From contig BFEA01000615.1 of NCBI GenBank assembly GCA_003427395.1, positions 2,950 through 25,859 on the forward strand: 22,910 bases of DNA. Reading direction: 5' to 3'. A program made the translations under genes and the position numbers. Below are positions 8,900 through 18,601 of the stretch, piece by piece. Within the stretch, counting starts at the first letter, position 1. Each line of letters begins with the position of its first letter. This DNA comes from Chara braunii (taxonomy: Eukaryota > Streptophyta > Charophyceae > Charales > Characeae). The notes under the pieces were generated by a model, which ran no database searches, was not told the DNA's origin, and was given only the letters and a program-made list of their open reading frames with translations.

Positions 8900-9767
8900 C
8901 ACCACAAGATGGTATGGACAGGGTGGGTTGTCGTCCTCCTGGTTGGTCAGACATGTCGCCGTCGACAATACCCCATGAGCATCTGATGGCTCCGTGTCCT
9001 GGCCTGTGTCCACGTCAGCGGAAGGGTTCCTCGCGGCGTTCGGCTAATGCGAGGTTTGATAGGGTTTAAAGATTTGAATTCATCCGCGTCTTGTATCTTC
9101 GGATCTGTCGTGGCAGTCTTCATATTACTGATCTGTGATTGCACTCAGGGGGGACCAACCTAAGATCGGTTGAGCGATTGTCTGCGATACACAAAGATTG
9201 GAGAAAGGCAGAAAAACACGCATAGACACGGAAGGGAGACTAAGATCGATAGAGCATGGGCAGCGAGAGAGCCTGTCTTTATCTCTCTGTCTCTCCATGA
9301 GCAGATCCTGCGGATGGTGTTGTCCATTTCGGAATTCGCAATGTGACCCACTAATAAAACTGCGCAAAAGAAATATAAGAAAAAATTGTTCGTGTCGGCG
9401 AGAGGAAGAGTGACGAAAAATTAGAAATATTCGACGAATGTGGAGGACAATTTACGATTACAGAACCGAACGCCGAGCGAACTGCATGACGCGACTTATG
9501 CGGAAAAACGAATAAACAAACCGAACGCAATAAAAATTAATTCGGCGAGAAGAAAGTCCATGTGCAATCTAGAAGAGACACGATTCGTGAGAAACCATGT
9601 TCTCGTGTTCGACAGCATACGACCAAAATCCTTATACCGCAGTTCGTGAGAGAGAACAAATTGCCGACAAGCGAGTAACACTTCAAGAAAACATATGAAG
9701 TGACGACTCAATCTCGAAGGGCGTGTCACAACATTCTGGGGCTACATTCGCGGGTCGCGTTTGGTTG
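8900..9767. other. unassigned intergenic region
   Basis: No gene, tRNA or strong repeat is recognised. The first part is the tail of the GT-rich palindrome region. From about 9,170 to 9,300 there are loose purine and pyrimidine runs (agagag, tctctctgtctctcc). From 9,350 on the DNA is more AT-rich, with small spurious frames. Confidence 0.5.
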
Positions 9768-9972
9768 GTGACCACTCGCCCCGATCAGATGGCACAATCG
9801 CACGTCCACGTGTCAGCTCTTGAACACGCGTGGCCACGCTGATGGATGCGGGGCTCGATTCGACAACATTCCGTTGTCGCATAGAGCCCCGCATCCATCA
9901 GCGTGGCCACGCTTGTTCAGGACGTGACACGTGGACGTCTGAGTGTGCCATTTGATCGGGGCGAGTGATCGC
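9768..9972. repeat. foldback hairpin 1 (~90-nt arms)
   Basis: The left arm (9768-~9857, ggtgaccactcgccccgatc ... ggatgcggggctc) is the near-complete inverse of the right arm (~9883-9972), with roughly one mismatch in ten, around a ~25-nt loop (ttcgacaacattccgttgtc). This is the longest and best-paired of four related hairpins. Such units are typical of foldback or MITE-type elements. No flanking target duplication was found. Confidence 0.85.
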
Positions 9973-10013
9973 CAATGAAACGCATGCATTCTTGCTCCCG
10001 AAACTCCTTCATC

Positions 10014-10210
10014 TCGCGCCGATCAGATGGCACACTCACACAACCACATGTCAAGTCCTGAAGATGCGTGGCCGTGCTGATGGGTGCGGGGCTCTATTGG
10101 ACAACATTCTGCTGCCGCATAGAGCCTCGCATCCATCAGCGTGCACACGCTTGTTCAGGAACTGACACGTGGACGTTTGAGTGTGCCATCTGATCGGGGC
10201 GAGTGGTCGC
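10014..10210. repeat. foldback hairpin 2
   Basis: The layout is that of hairpin 1: left arm starting cgcgccgatcagatggcac, loop ggacaacattctgctgccgc, right arm ending gccatctgatcggggcgagt. Mismatches between the arms are more frequent than in hairpin 1. The right arm leads into the unit that is repeated in tandem downstream. Confidence 0.85.
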
Positions 10211-10917
10211 CAATGGAACGAGATCCGCAAACACACCCCGAGGTAAGTTCGGGAAAGAAACAGGCCAACGCATAAGACAAACGAAATAGAGGCGCTGAAG
10301 ACAAACTAACGACGGGGACGAAGATGGTTGTTGAACACGACGGCACACACGTCCACGTGTCAAGTCCTGATCATGCGTGGCTACGCTGATGGGTGCGGGG
10401 CTCTATTCGACAACATTCCGTTGCCGCATAGAGCCCCGCATCCATCAGCGTGCCCACGCTAGTTCAGGACCTAACACGTGGACGTGTGAGTGTGCCATCT
10501 GATCGGGGCAAGTGGTCGCGAATGCAACGAGATCCGCAAACGCACCCCGAGGTAAGTTCGGGAAAGAAACAGGCCAACGCATAGGCCGAACGAAACAGAG
10601 GCACTGAAGAGAAACTAACGACGGGGACGAAGATGGTAGTTGAACACGGCGACACACCTGTCCATGTGTCAAGTCCTGATCATGTGTGGCCACGCTGATG
10701 GGTGTGGGGTTCCATTCGACAACATTCTGTTACCGCATAGAGCCCCGCATCCTTCAGCGTGCCCATGCTTGTTCAGGACCTGCCACGTGGACGTGTAAGT
10801 GTGCCATCTGATCGGGGCGAGTGGTCGCCAATGGAACTAGATTCGCAAAAGACAAACGACATAGAGGCACTGATAGAAAACTAACAACGGGGACGATGAC
10901 GGTGGTGGAACACGACG
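10211..10917. repeat. ~309-bp tandem units, each carrying a foldback hairpin
   Basis: The spacer tggtcgccaatg...gagatccgcaaac, caccccgaggtaagttcggg, cgacggggacgaagatgg is followed by a hairpin, and the pair repeats: ttgaacac occurs at 10331 and 10640 (309 bp). Hairpin 3 spans 10342-10496 and hairpin 4 about 10650-10805; both have shorter left arms than hairpins 1 and 2, because the outer ccccgatcagat part is missing on the left. A third spacer (10812-10917) lacks the caccccgaggtaagttcggg part and its hairpin. The pattern suggests insertion of a foldback element followed by tandem amplification. Confidence 0.85.
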
Positions 10918-11317
10918 CTGTTGGTTCTGTCTGGTTCGTTTGTCTGCGCTTGTCATTTACGTTCGCAAACTTTGTGCGAGCGACACAGACAAGCGCAGTA
11001 AAACGAACGAGATAAAAGACAGAAAGAGAGATAAATAGATAGCGAGAGAGAGAGAGCGCGACAGAGAGGCGATCTCCACCTTCATCACACGGCCCAATCA
11101 AACGTCACGATCAAATGGCCCCGAACGTCACCCCGATCACACATCGGACTCACGGAGAGAAATCCCTGTTAGATCATACGACACTGCTCGTTCGCGGCGA
11201 CTGAACCCAATGTAATCGCCACCACGCGAATCCCGACTACAAATCGCGTACATGTGTGGGCATTCTGACGGTCTACGCAAACCCAGCATGGCAGGACTTT
11301 TCAGGTCGGTGGAGATG
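10918..11317. other. unassigned region with one small hairpin
   Basis: An inverted repeat ctgcgcttgt ... acaagcgcag (about 10949-11000) is present. The words ccccgatcac and atcaaatggccccga near 11,105-11,145 recall the arms of the upstream hairpins, perhaps decayed remains. No coding capacity is recognised. Confidence 0.4.
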
Positions 11318-11395
11318 GCGAGAGAAAGAGAGACAGAGAGAGAGAGAGGGAGGGGGAGAGAGAGAGAGGGAGAGAGACAGAGAAATAGAGAGAGA

Positions 11396-11440
<45 letters not shown>

Positions 11441-11501
11441 ATATATATAGAGAGAGAGCTATATAGAGACAGAGAGAGAGAGAGAGAGAGAGCTATATAT
11501 A
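11318..11501. repeat. GA microsatellite, left part
   Basis: Long (ga)n tracts with interspersed ggga and tata (gccatatatatagagag, gctatatagagac). It borders the assembly gap. Open frames across it (Arg-Glu or Ser-Leu repeats) are artefacts of the dinucleotide repeat. Confidence 0.95.
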
Positions 11502-11757
11502 NNNNNNNNNNNNNNNNNNNNNNNNNNNNNNNNNNNNNNNNNNNNNNNNNNNNNNNNNNNNNNNNNNNNNNNNNNNNNNNNNNNNNNNNNNNNNNNNNNN
11601 NNNNNNNNNNNNNNNNNNNNNNNNNNNNNNNNNNNNNNNNNNNNNNNNNNNNNNNNNNNNNNNNNNNNNNNNNNNNNNNNNNNNNNNNNNNNNNNNNNNN
11701 NNNNNNNNNNNNNNNNNNNNNNNNNNNNNNNNNNNNNNNNNNNNNNNNNNNNNNNNN
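11502..11757. other. assembly gap, 256 N
   Basis: Continuous N, with (ga)n on both sides. The gap therefore lies within the microsatellite, and its true length is unknown. Confidence 0.98.

Positions 11758-11824
<67 letters not shown>
11758..11824. repeat. GA microsatellite, right part
   Basis: An uninterrupted (ga)n tract of about 66 nt directly after the gap. Confidence 0.95.
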
Positions 11825-11827
<3 letters not shown>

Positions 11828-12256
11828 GAAAGGGAGATAGAATGAAAGAGAGAACGCACATTTTCCTTCCTTGATTTACAACTGTTGTTGGAAACAATGG
11901 CCCCGGCGACTTGGTTGTTGATCTCAAACCGCAATACGACGACGCGTGTCGCGAAGCGCGAAAAGGGAGGTGCCAACGCGTGAGAGGGCAAAACCGCAAA
12001 TGGAGGCGTGGGCCATTGCGACGCGAAGGAGATGGCGAGGCGAGGGATATGGCGACGAGGGAGAGAGAGAGAACCGAGGTAGACGGCGGGGGAGACGGCG
12101 ACGAGATGACTATGCCGCTGGCAAGGGCGGGTGGTCCGGGCACGCGATGAGCATTTTGGGCCGTGCGGGTTGGCGACACCTGCGATTGCCTGCTGTTTCG
12201 GACGATTGCAATGCCCACCTGCAAATTCGCGGAATGGCGCCACCGTCATTCGAATG
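11825..12256. other. GC-rich region without recognised gene
   Basis: Gly/Arg-rich frames on both strands, none with a recognisable domain. CpG-rich composition like that of the left half. Nothing supported. Confidence 0.45.
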
Positions 12257-12434
12257 GCGGATACATCCGCGCAGGGCCCAAGAAACGAAAGTGGGCGGGA
12301 AAAGTCACGCCAGATGACGCATTGGAACCGTCGATATCACGGTAAAATCTGCGCGGGCCCCGATAACCAAAAGTGGGCGGGAAAGTTTGTGCCAGATGAT
12401 GCGTTGGAACCGTCGATAGCACGGTGAAAGGAGG
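12257..12434. repeat. ~82-bp tandem duplication preceded by a related palindrome
   Basis: Two copies start at about 12269 and 12352 (gtgggcggga at 12291 and gtgggcgggaaag at 12373; tggaaccgtcgata and cacggt shared). They differ at perhaps one base in six. Directly before copy one lies GCGGATACATCCGC (12257-12270), which shares the GGATNNATCC core of the palindromes at 1,759-2,416 and 7,401-8,863. Confidence 0.8.
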
Positions 12435-12560
12435 AATATGAGAAAGAGGAGGAGGAGGACGACGACGACAATAAGGAGGAGGAGGAGGGGGAGAAGGAGG
12501 AGGAGAAGGAGACGGAGGAGGAGGAAGAAGAGTAGGAGGACAAGGAGGACAAGCGGGGGG
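12435..12560. repeat. GGA/GAC-rich purine tract
   Basis: A low-complexity run of (gga)n, (gac)n and (aag)n type. Frames here give poly-Arg/Lys or poly-Ser and are not real genes. Confidence 0.85.
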
Positions 12561-12998
12561 ACTGCAACGACGCTGTTGACATGGACGTCGACCCTCCCCT
12601 TGGGTTATTGTTTTTTGTTTTATCAATGAATCAATCAGAGTCATCGACTCCTATCGAATTGCGATTTGATTGGATTTTGAATCCATCAAGGTCCATCACA
12701 ATCGATGGTTTTGATTGATTGATTGACATTCATTGTTTTTTTCATAAAAAAACTCTCATATTTAAACCGTGGTTGTTCTATTTAAGCGCAAAAAAAAAAA
12801 AAAAAAAAAAACACATTTTTTCGGGCATTTTTTGGTTTATCCCAAATTTCGGATAAACCACATGTCGGATGAACCAGCCAGATATTTCGATCAATTAGTC
12901 TAGGCGGAAGTATTAGACAATGTAGGTTAATAAGCTAATATAAAAGACTTTAGAAAGTAATTCTTCGATATGGTCCTCATTTAATCGAGGTTAATGAT
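12561..12998. other. transition to AT-rich DNA, with inverted repeats and an A22 run
   Basis: A loose inverted repeat (caatgaatcaatca near 12623, tgattgattgacattcattg ending near 12735) may mark a small decayed MITE. A run of 22 A lies at 12790-12811. A hairpin, tggtttatcc ... ggataaacca, is at about 12832-12861. No gene is recognised. Confidence 0.45.
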
Positions 12999-13320
12999 GT
13001 GAAACACAAAGCTTGTTTCACAACAGTAGCAGCAACAGTAGCACCCACAACAACAACAACAACATTTCCCCTTTGGTGCACTTCCCCTCAAACATTCTTC
13101 TCCCTAGCGCTATTCCACCCTAGCGCTCCAATCTGCAGTGTTTTCTCTCCTATGTTGTCGCACGTACACGTACGAGGTCTTTCTGTATATAACGTACACA
13201 TATTTTATATACGTAACCCCATGCATGGTTACGTACCTTTTGTATGTAAAACGTACATGGGGAAAAACAAGTTAAGAAAAACAAAGATGTGAGGTAACAT
13301 AGGCAAACTAGCAATATTTA
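12999..13320. other. AT-rich region with a tacgta palindrome, no gene
   Basis: It contains CAACAA-type simple repeats (13020-13065) and a palindromic patch, tacgtaacc ... ccatgcatgg ... ttacgta (13210-13235), among several acgtac words. Nothing coding is recognised. Confidence 0.4.
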
Positions 13321-13825
13321 TTTGAACACAAACCCCAAATTCTTATTAAAATACGATAAAAAATGGTAAAACAAATAATAATAATTCACTGCAACGACAA
13401 TATGCCTATGTGTGTGCTTGTGTTTCTGTATGTGATCGAAAGAAACATACACACACCATTGAACACATACAAAATGATACACATCCATAAACAAAACACA
13501 TACACACCCACACATTTTTATGTTTTTCATTTTTCTTAATGATCCAAAGATTATATCCAATTGATAAATAAATTGTGTAAAGTCGGTAAAAAATGGTGGG
13601 CAGGAGTGTTATAAGCCATACATCGTGTATATATAAAATCTACCTTGGAAGTTGGAACTTTATTTTTCGTCTGATTTCAGGTATATAGGGCGTACGAACA
13701 CCAACGAACAACCCGAATAAAAAAATAAAAATAAAAATTTGTATATGAACCCGTCCATATGAGTAGTGTACGCATACGGATTTGTACGCCCGTACGGATC
13801 GCTACTGTAATATAGTTTCTTCCAG
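13321..13825. other. AT-rich region with CA-rich simple repeat, no gene
   Basis: A CA/ACAT-rich stretch lies at 13,440-13,515, and AAAAT-type repeats follow at 13,715-13,740. cgtacg words recur near 13,690 and 13,765-13,800. No coding capacity is supported. Confidence 0.45.
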
Positions 13826-14307
13826 ACTTATTCTATTACGTAATTGAATGAGTTAAAAACTTCTTCGATTACATAATCGAATGAGTTTCAAAACTAAGTT
13901 ATTAGAAGGGGATGAAAACACTTGCATAGTAGGGTGAATAAAATAAAATAAAATCTTCAATTTATTTTTTATTTTAAATTTGATTAAAAAAAAATATTTG
14001 ACTTTATGACAAAAGTTATTCAGATTTTTTTTTTAATATTATTTTTTAATTTTTAATTTTATTATTACTTTTATAAAAATCTATTGGCCCGACAGGTAGC
14101 CAAGCTTCAAAACTTATTCCATCACGTAATAGAATAAGTTCTCATTCGATTTTGTAAGCGAACGAGTTTTGAAACTCACTCGACTAAGTTATCGAATGTG
14201 TTTCAAAACCCATTTGATTACGCAATTGGCTGAGTTTTGAAACACATTGATTATCCAGTCGAGTGAGTTTCAAAACTTATTTGATTACATAATCGAATAA
14301 GCTCGGG
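13826..14307. repeat. 34-bp palindromic satellite, eight units in two blocks
   Basis: The units are built on the palindrome TTCGATTACGTAATCGAA flanked by actca/tgagt and tttcaaaac or gttttgaaac. Two units lie at 13826-13894. After an AT-rich spacer (13895-14100, runs of T and A) six more units follow without gaps at 14105-14307, at 33-36 bp spacing. Alternate units link through ttttgaaac or gtttcaaaac, so the array can fold at two scales. Confidence 0.85.
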
Positions 14308-14640
14308 GGGATGGGGGGGCCAGCGTTGTGTTGGACTGTTGGGGGGTTGAGCGTTGAGGGGGTGAGCGTCAGGGACGACGAGCGTTAAGAGGGAGAGCGT
14401 CGAAGGGGGGAGTGTAGAGGCGAATGCACCACATCCCCCCCCCAACGCTTCCCCTCCCACGCTCCCCTTACGACACTCTCTTTCTCAACGCTCCTTGCCT
14501 GACGTTCCCCTCGGAAAAGCCCGTGTCTGGCGCACTTTACCATCTAACACTCTACCCTCCCTGCTCTCCCCCAACACGCTGTCCCCTCATTTCAGGGGAG
14601 AGCGCAAGGGGGGGCGAGCGCTAAGGGTAAGATCGTCGGG
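14308..14640. repeat. G-rich then C-rich inverted block built on gagcgttgaggggg words
   Basis: From 14308 to 14420 the plus strand repeats degenerate words of the type gagcgttgaggggg. From 14430 to ~14590 the complement appears (ccccaacgcttcccctccc, ctcaacgctcc, tgacgttcccctcgg). From 14595 the G-rich form resumes (gagcgcaagggggggcg). The centre is a run of 10 C (14435 region). Large foldback potential; no coding. Confidence 0.7.
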
Positions 14641-14837
14641 GGGAGAGAGTCTACCCATCCTGTTTTACAGGCTCAACCCTAGTCTCAACTTCATTCATTT
14701 TTGTACCAGACACTTGGGACCAAACTCAACACTGAGGGGGAACTACCTTAGTCTAAGCTTCATTCATACCCATACCAAGCTCTTTAGACGATACTCAACG
14801 CTGAGAGGGGAAAGGGGTCTGGAAAACCCGACACTAG
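14641..14837. repeat. two diverged ~66-bp direct repeats beside the LINE end
   Basis: ctagtctcaacttcattcat (from about 14683) and cttagtctaagcttcattca (from about 14750) begin two copies, each ending in actcaacrctgag followed by gggga. They lie next to the 3' end of the minus-strand LINE and could belong to its 3' untranslated region. Confidence 0.55.
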
Positions 14838-15790
14838 TCATAAGGGGATTACTAGGTCTATACTAGTCCAATCATTAAAAGCTAGATGATAATCCCGACT
14901 TATTTCTTCTTTTTCACCTCTCCTTGCCCCTTCCCATTTAACCTTCCCTATCTTTCCCCCATGGGTTCCTCCTAGCCAACATTGGTTGAATCGTTGAACG
15001 TGTTGAAGTATTTCTTTTTGTGAAGATAAGAATTTTACATTTTTCTTGCACTGTTTCCATCTTATAATGATGTCTGTTTGTATTTGTTGTTTAACTGTGT
15101 CATTGAATTCAGGTCCTTCAAGCCTTACTCCTTCCATTTCATAAGTACATCTTCTCAACCATATGGCCCATAATACCGCTCTTCTGTCCATGCTGAACAA
15201 GTTTTGTGAGAATTCGTCAATAGAGTCAGGGGACCAGGATTCAAGAAGAAGAGCTCTCCAGTCCCATGACCACTGGGTTTGTGTTTCTAGATTAGACCAT
15301 ATGCGGTCCCACAACCTCCAAAGCCAAATGGCCCCGGGACATTGAAGGAAGACATGCTCAATTGTCTCAGGAATTATTTTAGATGGAAACGCAGACCTAC
15401 AAAGTTTACACCAGGGAAGCGCGATTCTCCTTTGTTCCAGTGTTGTCCTGTCTATAATCCAGTTGTTTGTAGGTAGGCACCTATGTTCTATTTGCCATTG
15501 TAGTGATTTTAGTGAAGCCACTTTTGCAGACTTAATTTTGGTCTTACTGAACCATTTTACCTTTCTTAATGATTTTTTATTAATATTAAGATGCTTCATC
15601 CATTTTTTCTCTACTTTATCATTTTAGATGATTATTGGGCGAAACATCCTGTAGGTGGATTTTACTGACAACGTGTGGAGGGCAGAGGAGTACTTTGTGC
15701 CTTTCCTTCTTGTATTGGACCACTTCCAATAAATAGGATCAAGGGTCAAATGACTTGTAGGTGTTTTAGGTTTAAACTATCCATCTATCT
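14838..15790 (-). pseudogene. LINE ORF2 C-terminus with zinc-binding (zf-RVT) domain
   Basis: Minus-strand frame from about 15780: DPIYWKWSNTRRKGTKYSSA, then LSVKSTYRMFRPIII, a TAA, then WMKHLNINKKSLRKVKWFSK. Next comes LQWQIEHRCLPTNNWIIDRT and the zinc-binding signature LPWCKLC ... ETIEHVFLQCPGAIWLW, a Cys-x2-Cys ... His-x4-Cys pattern (Cys codons near 15410 and 15400, His near 15356, Cys near 15341). This region follows reverse transcriptase in plant LINEs and is thought to bind nucleic acid. The tail after about residue 200 of the open stretch is basic and probably ends the protein near 14,870. The only visible lesion here is the TAA. Confidence 0.85.
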
Positions 15791-16843
15791 TTGTACCTCA
15801 GTACTCTGATCCTGAATAACTGATCTTTTTTTGACCCTCTTTATGCTGTTCTGGTCATTGATTATTATATTGTGGTTGCTATCCGTTTCATATGTGGTGA
15901 GGATGACCTCCCCACTTTCCAACACTACAACAATATTATGTTGTGGTTGCTATCTTTTATAGTCACCCAATCACTTTCCCTTAACTTAGGTCCCTTTTTT
16001 AGAATCCTTACCCAATCCAACGGTATCCAATTGATTTTATTTTCTAAGGCTTTCTCAGAATGATGACAATATCTAAGATAAGTCTGTAATTGTGCAGGTG
16101 TAATCCATTATCTTTTTGCACTGTCCCATGTTTTATCATAACAATACTATTTTTAACCCACCCCTTCCAGGGGGAATCCGTACAGTGAAGGACACAACCT
16201 TGGGGATCTTTGAGAATGCTATTATCAAAGAGTGGCTGTTGACTTACTTCCTCCCATCTTTCATGAGAGTTTCGATCTGTTAGTGGCAATTTCCTCCATG
16301 TTTTGATGAGGTTAGACCAAAATGTATCGTTATGTAAATCCATTTTTGTCGCCTTCCTGTCTGATACACATTGGTCCAATGGTCCATTCAATGTACCTTT
16401 TGGTATAGGCCACGATCTATTTTCTACTCACATCATGAGATCTATGTCGTCAGGTGTTATCGGGGCTAGCCGTCTGATCTGTTACCATGCCAACACGCTC
16501 CATGGGGTCAGGGGATTGAAGAGTAGGCGTTTAATCCATTGAACTGATAAGGCCCTCACTTGTAAAGAAGGATCAATGATACCCAATCCTCCTTTAGTCT
16601 TAGGTTGTATCACCGATTGTCATGCAACCCTGCTAATTACCCTATCAAGTTCATGATTTCCTCTCCAGAAAAAGACTGCTAGTTGACATTGCAGAGTTTT
16701 TAACATTTTCTTATCCGGGGACCATATTGTTGATTTGTACAAAATTGAGGTTAAGATCACGTTGTTAATCACCAAAGTGCACCCAAAGAGAAAAGTTTGT
16801 TTGCCCTTCCAAAGTTTCAACTTAGCATATGTTTGTTTAGTTA
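15791..16843 (-). pseudogene. LINE ORF2 connection region (post-RT), broken
   Basis: Recognisable pieces on the minus strand are KLWKGKQTFLFGCTLVINN, then VILTSILYKSTIWSPDKKML and LAVFFWRGNHELDRVISRVA (16820-16620). After a TGA at 16620-16622 comes KTKGGLGIIDPSLQVRALSV. Further on, LHNDTFWSNLIKTWRKLPLT (about 16340-16280) and WIPLDWVRILKKGPKLRESD (about 16030-15970) appear. This is the usual order downstream of LINE reverse transcriptases (GR.LVINHVL ... FLW.G ... GGLG..D...QN.AL). A direct repeat of about 18 bp (ttgtggttgctatc at 15870 and 15938) lies in the last part and may mark a small duplication. Several frame breaks are present. Confidence 0.75.
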
Positions 16844-17389
16844 CTAGGTAGCATGGGTTATCTGGCCAGATAATCTGGTCGGATTATCTGGCCGGATGAT
16901 TGGGGGGTAGGATCATCCGGAAATCCGGATGATTAAAAAAAAAGGCCTAAAAAAAACAAAAAAAAATATAAAAAAAAAAGTGATATTGCGCATGCAAAAT
17001 ACAATAGAACTACGTTCCTATTTCATGAAAAAGCTTGATAGGGTCTAAAAGGGTTCAAAGGGTATTAGATGGGGAATAAAGGGGTTTAGAGGGGGGATGC
17101 TTAATTCACTCTATAATTTTTTATCGAAATATTATTTTCTTGTTATATTTTATTTTTTATCTTCATATCTGTTGAGTAATTAAAGATGACCTCAAGCCAA
17201 AAGTTGTTCATATCATTGACATGAACAATATAATTTGTTTCCATATTTTTTTGAATTTATTTTTTCGGTAAAAAAACAATATTTTGTGCAGGGCCGAGTT
17301 TTCCATATCTGGAATTAATCCGGAAATATAATCCGGATTGAAAATTCCGGATAAAATGGGTCTGCCGGTTATCCGGATTTGCTACTTAG
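16844..17389. mobile_element. hAT-like MITE, 546 bp, inserted in the LINE
   Basis: The element is bounded by the perfect 8-bp direct repeat tttagtta (16836-16843 and 17390-17397), the target-site duplication length of hAT elements. Its ends are inverted: ctaggtagca on the left and, read inward from the right, ctaagtagca (9 of 10). Subterminal ATCCGG/CCGGAT words are dense at both ends (16,885-16,935 and 17,310-17,380), as expected of hAT transposase-binding sites. The interior is AT-rich and has no open frame, so it is non-autonomous. It splits the LINE connection region, so it is younger than the LINE. Confidence 0.9.
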
Positions 17390-17397
17390 TTTAGTTA

Positions 17398-18601
17398 TAC
17401 ACTCATTGTTGGTTTATAATTTTCGTGCTGTCGATAAAGAAGTTCCTAATACTCTTATGGCGGTATCCAATGAGAGTCGTTTCACTTGAGGAAGTTCAGG
17501 GGATCTTACTCCTTGATGATGAATCCACTAACCCATCGTCTTATTACCCCAATTAGCCTTCATATCAGACAACCTACAAAATTTATCCATTAGCCTGCTT
17601 ATTGCCTCTAAATTTTCCTTTGATGCTTCTACCACCAGGGACAGATCATCTACAAAGAGATAGCAAACAAGAATGACTTCCTTTGGAATATATGACACTT
17701 GAATTCTTTTAATGTCTTTATGTTGTCTAAGGTTAGCTGCAAGGGCCTCCATAATTATGACAAAAAACAATGGGGCGATTGAGTCTCTCTATCTTACTGA
17801 TCTTTGTAATGAAATAGGGGGGGCTAAATTACCATTTACCATTACCTTGGTGGTAGCGTTCTTATGCAGTATTTTCACCCATTTTTTGAAGCTTGGACAA
17901 AAGTTAAATTTTTCTAGCCATTTGTCTAGAAATAGCCAGTCCACATGGTCATAAGTTTTTTCAAAATTTATAAATATGAAGGCNGCATTATATTTAGATT
18001 GACGTGATACCCTAATAAGTTCATTAACTAATAATATAATGTCTTGAATATTCCTTCATGTAATGAACTCGGTCTGCTCACGGTGGATAATTTCAGTGAT
18101 GACCGTGGATAGTCTATTGGCTAGAGCTTTCGNCATCAGTTTATAGTCCACTATCAAGAGAGTTATAGGGCGATAGTTACGAATGTTGGTTTTATCCCCC
18201 TTTTTGTAGAGAATATTAAGTATCCCTTGTCGCACAAATTCTCTTATTTATCCTGACGACCAAACTACCCTATANAAGTCCATGAGGTCTTGTGAGAGGA
18301 AGTCTAATAAGGCTTCCCAGATTTCCTTGGGGAGACCATCAATGTCAANGGTCTTCTCTTCTTCGATTAGCATTAGAGTTGTCCATATTTCCTNTTTTAA
18401 AACAAACAATTCTAACTCTTNTTTTTTAACTTATGTTAGTGATTTAGTCAATGGTTTAAGAAAATCATTTATTTCTTATGTTCTTTGATTCTCAAGGATA
18501 TTTTTAGTTTNTGACTTAAAGAGATCTTGATAGAAATCTCTGGCTATCTTCATACATGATGCTGAGGATGTGACTAATGGAGCGTTCCTATATAAGGGGT
18601 C
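17398..18601 (-). pseudogene. LINE reverse transcriptase domain, inactivated
   Basis: The minus strand reads NILYKKGDKTNIRNYRPITL, then KALANRLSTVITEIIHREQT, a TGA (18056-18058), and LLVNELIRVSRQSKYNAAFI. Then follow motif A as INFEKTYDHVDW, LHKNATTKVMVNGNLAPPIS, a TAG (17789-17791), RDSIAPLFFVIIMEALA, and the catalytic YLFVDDLSLVVEAS (the two Asp codons at 17645-17650). In active L1-type enzymes motif A starts with Asp (DFEKAYD); here it is Asn (codon 17966-17968), so the copy is dead even apart from the stops. At the upstream end, PLYRNAPLVTSSASCMKIAR and DFYQDLFKS lead into the domain. Confidence 0.92.

Noticed and set aside
11137-12249. Long open frames across the GA repeat and the N gap (Ser-Leu or Arg-Glu proteins)
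   Set aside because: They are produced by the dinucleotide repeat and by reading through N; no non-repetitive domain is present.
12790-12811. A22 as the poly(A) tail of a retrotransposon
   Set aside because: No retroelement coding or 3' region was recognised directly upstream on the plus strand, and no target duplication was seen.
13210-13235. tacgta/ccatgcatgg palindrome as a regulatory element
   Set aside because: It is a single short occurrence in AT-rich DNA with no gene next to it.
9768-14307. CRISPR-like array
   Set aside because: The repeats are palindromic and contiguous or of variable spacing, without unique spacers of constant length, and the window is eukaryotic.
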